Shown: positions 43,811-54,113 of the stretch, piece by piece
Layout of the letters: each line of letters begins with the position of its first letter
Numbering within the stretch: position 1 is the stretch's first letter
Assembly: GCA_023078685.1 (NCBI GenBank)
Contig: JALGAS010000004.1
Span: 3,968,001 to 4,032,000 of the forward strand
Direction of reading: 5' to 3'
From: Neopestalotiopsis rosae
Lineage: Eukaryota; Ascomycota; Sordariomycetes; Amphisphaeriales; Sporocadaceae
Length of the DNA stretch: 64,000 bases
Notes under the pieces: model-generated
The model's input: only the letters and a program-made list of their open reading frames with translations
Database searches by the model: none
What the model was told of the DNA's origin: nothing
Translations under genes and position numbers: made by a program

Positions 43811-45451
43811 GGCGAACCGAAGGATGGGAGCGTGGCTTGGGAAGAGGTGCGCGCAGGTTGTCGCATAAAAAAAAAGACAAGGACAGGAGAAACGAGAGAC
43901 AATGCTGCTGCTACTGGGGTAAAGGTGTCCCACTATTCGTCGGTTGGTGTCTGGCGCGTTTTAGCGAGTCGCAATGGCATTTGGCGTTGGAACTTGGGCT
44001 TATCAGCTTATCGTCCGCCTCGAGAAAGAATGGAGATGGACTGTTACGGGGCACGGTACAGGGGGAGGTGTCTGCTGTATATTGATGCTTGACAGCTAAG
44101 CTTGGGCCCGCTAACATCCTTAGCTACTTGCACCCCTCGGAGAACCAGATTCAATCGCATCTAAAAACACCTTGGACCACCATCATTGTCTCTGGCGAGT
44201 CTTGAATTGAAGTCAACCTGTTATTCCCTTACCTGTCCGTCAAGTACAAATAAGCATGCACAAAGCACATGGGTCCAGACCTTGCATTGCGAGTGACTAA
44301 ATCTGTGACTTGAAGTAGCTGTAGCCTATCACTAATTTCCAACGGTCTTCCCTCGCCCATTCCAAATCGTAAGCAACTCACTAATTAGGTAGTCGAAAAC
44401 GAAGAAAAGAGCTTAATTTTAAGGTCTGCCATGTTCCATATTCGGTGGTTGTACTTGGAGCCGACTCAGGAGTTGTGGCGGGGATCCACCGGGGATTGGG
44501 AAGTTATAGTTAATGAATACCGGCTACTCAAGAATCTCTGGGAAATGCAATGCGGGCATGGGAGACGCCTCTTCATTGTCAGCCTCACAACTTAGCAAAG
44601 AAATGGTCAAGCAAACAAGGACTAGACTGCAAAAGAGGCACAACGTAGAAAAATTCCAGATTAGTAGTTTACCCGGGCTTCAATATATAAACCACTTTGT
44701 CCTCGCTAATCCCGGTGCCGGACGGGAGGAACGGATCCACTGGCAGGATTGTATTGCAGCTGCTTACTTACTTAATATTAATAGTCAGGTGCTGAGAGCT
44801 CGCGTCGCGCTATTCGCTACAAGTAGATCGCGAACGAGGTTCATGTTGGCACTCCTGTTGGGTTAGTGAAGATCGTCCTTGAGGCATGAAATCGAACAAA
44901 TTCGCATTGTGGTAGTCATGATGCCCGCCTTTCGCCTCAAGCACTGAGGAAGTATTTCTCCGACTAGTCTGGCAACTAGAATACGTTTTTCTCTTCTCAT
45001 TGAACCATGGTCTGACGGTAATGAAGCTCTGGCTTATGAGGGTTACCCAGCTTTTAGGCACGGCGACGGAGGATTTATTCCGAAGTAAAATGGTGCTGAC
45101 CAACTTGTGAGCGCTCACATGGCATCGAGGACGGCAGCTTTGACTCTGCTTTTCAATGTGTAATCCCGCGACATGCGCTTACAGAATAATGAAATGTCAG
45201 CCCCATGAGAGAAAGTCAGGTGCTGACAGAAAGAGAAGCTTCTCGGATCCGTCGGGTTGTATGATGGCAGTAAAAGTGGATCTCGCCCGTGAATGCCGGA
45301 CATCATATCCCAGTCTCGGAGTCAGTATACACAAATATATAGTCAAAGCTTAAGTAGTGTGCTCATCACGTTGTTCATAATCTGGTCCAGCATCATCTCT
45401 CTGTTAATACTTTTGTATCATATCAAATATTCACCTAGTCTCATATAACCC
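43811..45451. other. Intergenic, 1.6 kb
   Basis: Divergent flanks of the capping-enzyme gene and the small membrane-protein gene. No RNA gene or recognisable frame; AT-rich patches near 44780. Confidence 0.5.
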
Positions 45452-45775
45452 ATGGCAAAAACCACCACTCAAGTTGAACGCTTCGGCCACTGGCTGGCCT
45501 TGAAACAATACCAGTTCGAGGTAACCTTTGCCATCAACGTCTACACCCGGGGCGAAAAGATATTCTTCTGGTCTCTTTTTGCTCTGATCGTCGGTCTCTT
45601 CTCCGCCTGGTTTATTCTCCTCGTCCCCCGGAGCATTGCCCTTACCGTCAGCCGCGCATTTCTGTACATCGTCGATGAAGCCGGCGAGGTCCTCACGTCT
45701 CCCAACTCGCCAAAAGCAATCATGTCGGTACCCGAGGCAGCGGTGCGAAGCTCTAGCGTATTTCCTCATCTTTGA
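45452..45775 (+). CDS. Serine palmitoyltransferase small-subunit-like protein
   Basis: Small ER membrane protein, 107 residues, likely an activating subunit of serine palmitoyltransferase, the first enzyme of sphingolipid synthesis. Residues 12-75 match the SPT small-subunit pattern (human SPTSSA type): W-hydrophobic-QYQFEVTFAINVY, then an acidic GEKIFF, a membrane span of about 20 residues (SLFALIVGLFSAWFILLVP) and an amphipathic SRAFLYIVDE. The C-terminal 30 residues are not conserved. A different splice choice near 45690-45745 (donor GTCCTC, weak) would join to a downstream frame with another hydrophobic stretch (FILDLYWLALGLVIEMVSV) and extend the protein to about 45992; I prefer the unspliced form. 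Assignment rests on pattern recall, not alignment. Confidence 0.65.
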   Translation: MAKTTTQVERFGHWLALKQYQFEVTFAINVYTRGEKIFFWSLFALIVGLFSAWFILLVPRSIALTVSRAFLYIVDEAGEVLTSPNSPKAIMSVPEAAVRSSSVFPHL

Positions 45776-46657
45776 AAGCACATTGAATGTCTTCGATATA
45801 AACAATCTCGGCTTTATTCTGGATCTGTACTGGCTGGCACTGGGACTGGTGATCGAGATGGTATCAGTGTGCTGTAAGGTGAAAAGGAATAATGAGAGTT
45901 CCCGAGAACGACTCATGCCTTACACTGGGGTCGCCACTGCCCCCATTGATGATTCATTTAGAGAAGTGGGAAGGCACATTCTATTCTGGTGAGGTTGAAT
46001 TCTCTCCATCTGTGCACCTCTTCTTAAAAGACCTTGGGCTGATAGGATGCGTCAAATGAGACGGAATCACGATACCTGACTATGCCCGCTTATACTGAAA
46101 GGGTCTGGTTATTTCGAACTTATTATAATGGTTAGTAAGGCACAATCGGGTAAATATCTCTCAAGACAGGTCGACGCAGAAATATTACATTTTAAATACT
46201 TTGAAACTTATATAAATTATACTTCTCAATATCTTACCGGCTGTGTATACCTAATGACTTGTACGGAGGGTTGTAAGTCGGAAAATGAGAAAAGGCAGAA
46301 TTATGGTAGAGAGAAGGTGTTGAATTGGTTTAAGCTATATTAATAGTACGATGTGCATTCCCGTGGAGTCTGTCGGAGGGATTCCCTCCCCTGGGCCAGT
46401 TGCGGGTCTCCCCGCATAAGTGAAGACACTCTTTACATACCCACTGACAAGGCGCGACAGAATTATAGGCGGGCTCGGTTACTTTACAAAATAAAGATAT
46501 GCCATTTATTACGTTGGCCGAGCTTGACTCACTTGGGTTAGAATTTTTTTATCTTAAATTGATCATGCTGCTTGACTCCTGTGCGAAATAACGAACTCCT
46601 AAACCTACCTGGTTCAAATCCTATAGTCTCCAATAGTAGCTCTCGAGCCAACATATC
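45776..46657. other. AT-rich intergenic region
   Basis: Strongly AT-rich around 46100-46330, with a GC-richer block at 46350-46490. It may contain relic repeat DNA but I recognise no element. Confidence 0.45.
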
Positions 46658-46723
46658 TCAAGTGATAGCCGCAAGCTGGTTGTCCTTTTCGCTATCCGTC
46701 TCTCGCTTCAACATGAGTAAACA
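46658..46723 (-). other. Possible lost C-terminal tail beyond a nonsense codon
   Basis: Same frame as the neighbouring protein, 21 codons to the next stop, encoding a family-like hydrophobic turn plus LKRET. Translation would need readthrough of TGA followed by T. Confidence 0.35.
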
Positions 46724-47629
46724 TCACGCAACAAGTAGTGCCTCAACCTCGTCGACAACACCACTCTTCTCCCGGCCAACCCAATCTCCAAGATCGAGCA
46801 TCAACCGCCCGCCGTTGCCGCCAACCCATTTCTTCTTCGAGCCCTGCGCACGGTACTCTTCGTTTCTGATCAGCTGAGCGATCCGGACGCGCGAGCCCTT
46901 CTTGGACGACGACGACGAAGAAGAAGAAGTGCCATTGGTGGTGGGGGCATTGGGTGAGTCAAGCCGGTCGCAGACCAGCAGCGAATCGGCAGCATACTCC
47001 TTCTTCTCCGATTTCTTCCCATAGCGCCACTCGAACTTGCCAAACGGCGAAGCCATGCTAGCGGAGCGCGAGGTGATGAGATGCGTCTTGACCTCGAACT
47101 CGTTGGCTACATGCTTGTCCTTGTCGACCGCGTCGGCAACCGAGACTTTGTGCTCGTTGGGTCCAAAGATGCGCATGCGAGGGTCACGGCCCGGCCCCCA
47201 GCGGTAGACGGTGGAGATCAGAGGCGTCTGCGCCTGGTCGTCGCCGCGTACTAGGGCGCACGAGTTGGAGTTCTTCTTGGGCCGCACCGAGATGTACTCG
47301 GGCTGCTCGGCACGCTTGAAGGGCAAGGCAGGCGTCGCTCCTGGGTGCATACGAAACACGGGAATAGCCTGGTCGCCATCCCAGTTGCGCGAGGTGACTA
47401 TGTTGAGGTCAAAGCTTAGCGTCTCGATGGCCAGGTGGGTCGTCGGGTTGAAGTCCGGGGCCAGCGAGATGACGGACCCGATACTGGCGGCGTCGTAGGC
47501 CTTCTCATCGGTTGAATTTTGGGCTAGGTTAGCTGCATTATAGCTGGCTGGTGCATAGCTGGGAGGGTCTTCATCTGGTGGGAGGTTCAGAGCGGGAGGA
47601 GCTTTCGAGTCCATGTTGTATGTCTCCAT
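46724..47629 (-). CDS. Fungal conserved protein of unknown function, apparently shortened C-terminus
   Basis: Single exon, 301 residues. It begins with a Pro-rich part (LNLPPDEDPPSYAPASY), then a beta-rich core that starts with TLSFDLNIVTSRNWDGDQ. The core includes RMHPGATPALPFKRAEQP, YRWGPGRDPRMRIFG, SPFGKFEWRYGKKSEKKE and ADSLLVCDRL, and the end has GNGGRLMLDLGDWVGREK. I recall this layout (a phospholipid scramblase/tubby-like beta core followed by a GGRLMLDL segment and a hydrophobic helix plus LKRE) from uncharacterised Sordariomycete proteins. Here the frame stops at EALLVA, and after the TGA the same frame continues with a family-like CLLMLKRET segment to a second stop at 46658. This looks like a recent nonsense change. 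The core is intact, so it may still function. Confidence 0.72.
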   Translation of the reverse strand: METYNMDSKAPPALNLPPDEDPPSYAPASYNAANLAQNSTDEKAYDAASIGSVISLAPDFNPTTHLAIETLSFDLNIVTSRNWDGDQAIPVFRMHPGATPALPFKRAEQPEYISVRPKKNSNSCALVRGDDQAQTPLISTVYRWGPGRDPRMRIFGPNEHKVSVADAVDKDKHVANEFEVKTHLITSRSASMASPFGKFEWRYGKKSEKKEYAADSLLVCDRLDSPNAPTTNGTSSSSSSSSKKGSRVRIAQLIRNEEYRAQGSKKKWVGGNGGRLMLDLGDWVGREKSGVVDEVEALLVA

Positions 47630-48119
47630 ATAAGGTTGGATTCAATATATGAGGCCTTAGGGGTTGATAGGTGTCTGCTGACTGTGTTCATCGGTGCTGA
47701 TATGGTAGATTGGTCGAGCGGCTGAAAGACTTGCACGGATCCTTATATTCTCTACTTGCCAGAGGGTATGACATCGTTATGGTGGTACAGGACAGCCTGC
47801 AGCAGTATCATGTACGCAGCACCTGTGATCCGTAACATTGAATGATTCAAAGGACTGTGACTGGCGATGCACCAAGCTAACTAACTAATGGGGGGCTTGA
47901 GCAGCTCCCGGTCGTGGCTCAATGGCCATTCCCGACGCAAGCCCATTGAGTGGCGAGCAAAGCCCCGCGGAGTCAAGCCAAGCTTAAGGTTGTTGCTGGT
48001 GCTCAGCCTTGCTGTTCCGTATCAGCATACCTAGTAGTGCTTATTATATACGCCACTGACTGTGGCAAACGACATGAAACGCACCAAGAATTGTCATATA
48101 AGACCATTACGATTTGCAC
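47630..48119. other. Intergenic
   Basis: 5' flank of the unknown-function gene. Nothing recognised. Confidence 0.5.
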
Positions 48120-48471
48120 TTAGTAGCGCTTACAAAGGCATTCTGTTGGGTGACGCCTGTGAGAGAGGCCCCGAACCGAATCACTGCCGCCAGCCGCTAA
48201 GGCGTGTGGCTGGCCATTGAGACAAACTGTCATTTCAATCAAAGATGTAATATGTATATAAAAAGGACCGTGCGATAACATGAACTGAGGCGGTTGATTG
48301 AGATGCGAAGTTACAACGAACTTGGAATCTTGAATACTTTTGCTGTAGTCATACTGGAATACGCCGCCGGGGCCGGGGCCGGGAGAGCTAACCACGACAT
48401 CACCTAAACGAATATCGTGGTGCGCACTTGGTGCTCCACCGCCGATGCCAACCATAAGGCCAATTCTGACG
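48120..48471 (-). pseudogene. Fragment of a nucleoside-phosphorylase (PNP_UDP) domain of fungal NLR type
   Basis: From 48471 to about 48281 the minus strand encodes [42 protein letters not shown] and LNQPPQF. These are consecutive landmarks of the PNP-like N-terminal domain found on many fungal NOD-like receptors (ankyrin, TPR or WD-repeat NLRs), which normally reads [33 protein letters not shown] and FLNQPP. Upstream, where the first half of the domain should be, an A-rich run replaces it; downstream of LNQPP the resemblance ends and only an unrelated open tail remains. There is no NACHT or repeat region. It is a relic of about 65 codons, not a gene. Confidence 0.78.
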
Positions 48472-49367
48472 TTTTTTGTTTTTTTTTGGGAAGGGGGTGA
48501 TGATTGCAGGAACTGGGAAATGTGGAGGATAGCAGTCGCAAGTAGAATATCACAGTAGCGATAAGTATCAATCCTACACTGGAAGAAAGATTTTCATGGC
48601 AGATTGAGTCTCGCTCCCCCCTCTCTGCAAGTAGAATAATACGGCCTCAGCTTCTCCCAAAGGTTTTTTCAAGTGCTTAGCGATGGACCAGCCAGTATAA
48701 TGGCAGTCGCAGCAGCTTCCTTTGTTTTGGTATCATCACAGGCCATTGTATGATAGAACAGTAATTCATATAACGAAGGCCCCTTCCCCCGACCATCTTC
48801 GTCTGTCTTTCAGCAGAGGAGAATTGGGGGAAAGATGGGCGATGCAGCTACGTATCTATAGGAAGGGAGCATGAAAGTTTTTGTCACTGAGGTGCCCTCA
48901 GGTGATTTCGTACCTTTTTTCGGTGCCCTTGCCCTTTTTATATACAAACTTTTGCATATCAAGAGCCTCGCAGCCTTGATGGCACCTTATGCTTCACGCC
49001 CATGGCCCATGCCGTCGCACCGATTACATGATTCCGCTCAATGTATCATCTTCTACCAGAGAGCAATGATAACTTTGTCAAATCTTTCCTCAGTGCTAAC
49101 GTGCAGTACATATCATCAGAATAGCGCACTAATTCGTCCTTAACGGTTCTGTCAAGCTGCCAAAGGAAAATCAAAAAAGCTCTGTTAGCTGGCAATCCCA
49201 GATATCCGAGCAGGTTGACCTGAAGTAGATGCCACTGTTCCCCGGATCCCATGGATCCCAAGCTCACCAGCTTCGAGTTCAACCTATTTGCCTACTTATA
49301 GGGCGGTCCGCCTGCCAAGCACCCAATGATCGTGACATATCAGTCAAAGTATATATGCCTCACCCAC

Positions 49368-49395
49368 GCGACCCCAAAGCGACCCCAAAGCGACC
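49368..49395. repeat. 11-nt tandem repeat, about 2.5 copies
   Basis: The unit GCGACCCCAAA occurs twice and is followed by GCGACC. Confidence 0.8.
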
Positions 49396-52300
49396 TCTCG
49401 ATCAAGCAGTCCATTTTTTCATTCTTGCTTTCCCCCAATTATCCCTATTTTGCCCCGTACTTCATGTATCATTTAGGTTAATGCATGAGATTTTATTAGC
49501 CCCAATTAAGGTGCGGGTGCCTGGTGAGGCGCAGGCGAGTTTCGCACTCGGGAGCACTACTTAAACATCCCAAAGCTCACAGCAGGAATTTCAATTTCTT
49601 CTCTTTTCAACACGTTTTATAACCATAATCGCCTTACCTACATTGAAAAGATCGCCGTCATCACGGTTATTACCTCCTTGTGGCTTGCTCTCAAATCAGA
49701 CTCGCTTCTCCTGTGATCTCTCTATCATTTCGTGCATATACTATGGACCTTCTCGTTGGCCTCACAGACCGTGGACGGGGCCTAGAAATTTCCAAGCTAC
49801 GACTTAACGTTTCGTACAAACGGTTTGCTTGGCATCAATGACCAGCCGACTCGCTCTGGCTATGGAGCGATATGACTCGAGCGAAACCCGTCCTCAATCA
49901 ATTTGGATGGAAGACACTGAATGAATTACAGGAAACGAATTGAGGTATCATTGACAATGATTTCGCTAAATATCAGGTACAAGAAATTTCCGGTATCTTC
50001 CAGCCTTTGGTGTACGCAATCCACATCAGCTACGAAATGACTACAGATTAGCCGCCTAACCTGTTCATGCATATCCGCTCGCCAACAATCCAGCCAGGGT
50101 GCAAGGCGCCAAAGGAATGATCGATTCCGACGGCTATCCAACCTCTCATATTGTCCCCCGAGTACTCGACAGGAGTGTTTCGTAGTAGTGCTGCGATACA
50201 CGAATCGTCACATCGATACGGCCAGTGATGTTGGGTTACGCAGGGCTCTTGTCTTACTGGAGATGATGAACTCTGCCAATGCCAAAACCTGAGGCCACCG
50301 ACAATCGCAAGATAGATTCTCGACCTAGAAGACGGAAGCAGGGGTCAGCAAAGCTGAGCAGGACCTCATTATCGTAGAGGTCATCACTGAGGGGCACTCA
50401 AGGTGCCCCTCTCAGTTCCTTCGATGTACGTATATAATCATTGGATTACAACCCTGGGGGGCGACCTGCCTTATTTACCGATGATGAAGTCTAAGAAGAC
50501 CCGAGGAATGCACGATCTGCCGACAGGTAGACACAGCTGCTCGGCTGTCAGCAGGACTGAGGTAACTCTCGAGACATAGTCCAGGGCAGGTCAAATGAAG
50601 AGCACAGTTGTAGGCGAAGGGTAATGATTTGATGTCGGAAGAGAAAAAATTCAAGCGCGTCAAGTGAGTGACCATGAGAGAGGATTGATTGTGCATGGGT
50701 GAAAGTGAGGTGGCACAGCAGCCAAGAGCAGGTGTCATAGTTGATGCCGGAGGTTGTGTTGTCACAGAAGAAGACGTGGCAAGGTTCTGGGCGAAGAACA
50801 CGTTAAATACGTCTAGCATTCGGCCCTGTCGTTGTTTCCTAACCACCTTCCAGCAGGTGGGCGATGCTTCTTTCTACAGTCTGTCAACAATACTGGAGTA
50901 ATTGCGACCAATGTCTGCCACTGGAGAATATAGAGTTGTATGGCTCGGATTGGACGTGCGCTCCTCTCCATGGTAAGAGCGGCCGTCTTGGGCCCGATTT
51001 CCCACAACACCAGGCTGAATAGAACTGCCAATGTCTTTATATGATGACTGATGACGGCATGATTTCTCAAAGGGCCACTGTCAAACGATAGGTAAGTAGA
51101 TGTCAGACAGAAACAATCATCTTATCTATATGACAGGAAGAACAACCGATAGCCATCCAGGCCTACGGATTTGCCTTCCTGCACTGTAAAAGTTGACAGT
51201 CTACGGCCCGTTCTATCATAAAAAATCACGTGAAGACGTCAATTTAGAGGTTGACAGAGCTAAAGTTATCTGAACACTGAATGTATTCGCTGCGGTGTTC
51301 TTCGTTCAAGCGCGCACTGAGTTTTGGGGAAATCATCTAACTGTACGAATGCAAGAGGCATCAGAGGCCACACGTTTGTATAGATGACGGAAGGACACGC
51401 CGCTGCACCCTAGAAGTGCTCTTTCCAATTCCCGACCGACTTGATGCTGATGGCCATGTGATGGAAATCGGTCGGGGATTGCTTTGTCAATTCCTTCGCC
51501 TGGGGCAGAAGGCCACTATGATTAACAAAAAACGGCTCACTAATCAGCTGCTGACTTCACCTTTCAAAACGTCATGTTGTTTGGCAGGATTTGCGTTGTA
51601 CGGAAATACTTAGTTATAGTCCCCGGCTTGTGCGCGCCGTTATTTCCTTTCTCTCTATCTTGCAGCTGACGCGAGACGCACCTTGTGTCCACAGGTCCGA
51701 TTTGCCTATAATATGTATAGCTATTTCTACCTATTGATAACTTAGGAGGGCTTCGATATGAGGAAGTTGTGGTTAGACCAGGTCGACCATGATACGCCCT
51801 ACCCTTTCCCTAGATACGATATTACCTATAATAACTTTAGAGAGCGTATCCCAAAAGACGTGTGGCTACAATTTGCTGCTGCGGCTGCGGAAAATGGGGG
51901 ATTGCCAGTTCAGCCCCAGAAGCAGGCAGTATCGAGCTGTATGCTATATCGAGCTCCGGACCGGGGCATGTCTTTAGATGGGAACTAATTTAAAACAACG
52001 TGACAAAGTTAAGATAAGATTGCAGAGCTGATAGTTTGAGACCATTATACAATACCAGCTCCTGCCTAGTGGGCCACTCATAGGCGAAGCGGAACCACGA
52101 TCTTGGCACACAAAACCTAATGGAGGATTTGAAGTTTGCAAAGCATTGTGTATTATAAAATATTAATACTCTTCTCATCGAGGCTATAATTTAAAGATAT
52201 TCATTTGCAGGCTCGCCTTCTGGGTCCCTCGGAAGATTGTCTTTTTCTGCGGGCGTCTTCTTGCGAATCGTAAGTATTGATTGAGTCCAACTAAACGCGA

Positions 52301-52997
52301 CATATATAAATATTTTTAATGGCCTAAGTAATGGATCACAAAATTTCGCACGAGCTCATAGATCTTCCTGAGCTGGCCTCTCTCGTTTTTGCTTTCTCTA
52401 TTCGCATATATTCCCACCACTTCTCTTGATCCTCGGTTGATTCGAAATACCCCTAATCGAAGCACAAGAGTAGTCTTTAAGTCATTCCCGGTTTCTATCT
52501 TTATCGCTATTATCTGCGCTACGAAATGCTCAATGTCACAACTGCTGTCGATAAGGGTTTATTGGATGATGACAGTATTAGGCCCGTTAATATCGTCCGA
52601 CTCAAGCCGATTTCGCGGATTGCCTTCGCAAAGTGCGCAAAGACCAGATTGTTCTCGTCGCCGAAAAGATTACCAATGAAATCATAAGGCGATAGAGCGG
52701 CAGAACTTCAAAGTGCTGTCAGACTTGTAGTGTCGCCAGCCATGTCCGTGGCAGTGCCATTGTCCGAAATCGCTCCACGTCATTGCCAGCATCTGACTCC
52801 CTCTTTCATGCTTTTTGTACTGCGCTGCAAAAGTGTTAGCCATACCGATGCAGCAGGGTTGACTCCATGTTAAGTCGACCACCCCGTACCCAGTCTCCAG
52901 CAGTTATTCTATTTCTACACTTCTGATTTTGTTCCCATGGCAGCTCTTGGCTGGCCCGACCGAGAGGAGTAGAGTAAGTAAGTCAAAAGAAACCAAC

Positions 52998-53003
52998 AAA
53001 AAA
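52998..53003 (-). terminator. RNA polymerase III T-run terminator of the 5S gene
   Basis: A run of seven T (minus strand) directly at the 3' end of the 5S rRNA gene, the usual Pol III stop. Confidence 0.8.
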
Positions 53004-53122
53004 ACATACAACACCAGGTATTCCCCAGTGGTCACCCACCTGAGTACTAATCCAGCGGTTACTAGTTTATCTAGGGCAGAGCGGACGGGATGCCGAGTTC
53101 TCTAGTACCTATGGTCGTATGT
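53004..53122 (-). rRNA. 5S ribosomal RNA
   Basis: About 119 nt. The 5' end ACATACGACCATAGG and 3' end GTGTTGTATGT pair to form helix I; TACTAG near the 5' side pairs with CTAGTA (helix II); the conserved loop segment ATCCCGTCCGCTCTGCC and the internal-control segment GGTGGGTGACCAC are present. A T-run terminator follows. Dispersed single 5S genes, outside the rDNA array, are the rule in filamentous ascomycetes. The sequence departs from the usual Hypocrealean 5S in helices II and IV, but helix II keeps pairing, so it may be one of several 5S types or a mildly diverged copy. Confidence 0.9.
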
Positions 53123-54113
53123 GCTTGAACTGTGAAATATTATAGATTATATTTATAATCATAGAGAGGTGGGCGACGAAAGTGTATGATAGGCTCCAAG
53201 TCACTACACGAATCAATGCTCCTAAGAATATCTTAGTATCATGACTTGAGGGGCTCACAGGGTCGGGGTATCGATACTTGCATCCGAATATTCGATTTAC
53301 CGTGTGTATTCCCGGAAGAGGGGAAGCTTGGGGCGCTGGTCGACGAGAGCGCTCCTCAGACTGTAGTGGAAGTCAAAAGAAGAAGAAGCATCCCGTAACG
53401 CAGTGACCACAAAGTTTACCAAGTAGAGCGGTCTGTTCCGGCAGTGCGGAAGAGCAGAAAAGAGTAATTACAGTCCGCCGGTAGAAGCTGGAATGGAAAT
53501 CTGGGACTATACTGATGCACTACGGGTGATCTACAAGCCATGCTAACCGTATATGGTGCAAGGTCCCCTGTCGCTCTAGGTCTTGGCTTTGTCTCGCTGA
53601 CCCGCGTCCGCTGTCGTGGACTGAGAGCCGTTGAGAGCCAAACCAACCTAATGGCACTTTGCAGACGCTATCCGCATTGGGTTGTAGGTCCCTTGTTTTC
53701 CCCCAGCTTTGCTCGATAACGTCAATGAGAACATGAGAGGGAGAAATCAGTGTAACAGTTAAATTTTCCAAAATGACGCTGAAGACTCAGTAAAACGCTT
53801 ACCAATCAGTACATACTTTGCAGCATCGTGACGGTCCAGGAAGTGCCCAAAATGGTCAGTTCCGGCAGCAGCAGACGAGACCGGGTGAACCTTCCCCAGG
53901 TGGCGAGTGTACCGGTATGTTCACATCCGCAACTCCTACAAGTATGTAAGGAGGAGACAAGTCGCCCATGAGTTCAAAACTTTTCGTCGCATAGAGGAAG
54001 TTCTCCCAGATCTGCAAATGCTCACATCGTATAGGAGTTCCCCAAGGACAACAAGCTCTATCATATGAGTGTCGACCCTCCCGCCACCCCTTAAAGCTCG
54101 AGCCTGACCGAAA
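53123..54113. other. Promoter region of the MFS transporter gene
   Basis: Holds the 5' flanks of the 5S gene and of the transporter. No other feature recognised. Confidence 0.5.

Larger units (their letters stand above)
48472..53003. other. 4.5-kb accessory region without recognisable genes
   Basis: AT-rich in parts, many short frames. Unrecognised examples: a 76-codon frame at 51758-51988 (+) beginning MRKLWLDQVDHDTPYPFP; a 123-codon frame at 50475-50846 (-); and a stretch near 52520-52690 (+) where two frames in turn look coding (DDDSIRPVNIVRLKPISR and KVRKDQIVLVAEKITNEI), as in a decayed mobile-element gene. None can be assigned. Confidence 0.4.

Noticed and set aside
46605..46630. T-loop-like GGTTCAAATCC
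   Set aside because: No T-stem pairing and no matching A-box or acceptor stem upstream.
49926..50250. Minus-strand frames with GDNMRGWIAVGIDHSF-like and DCWRADMHEQVRRLI-like segments
   Set aside because: Two short frames look mildly coding but I cannot assign a family or join them with splice sites; left unannotated.
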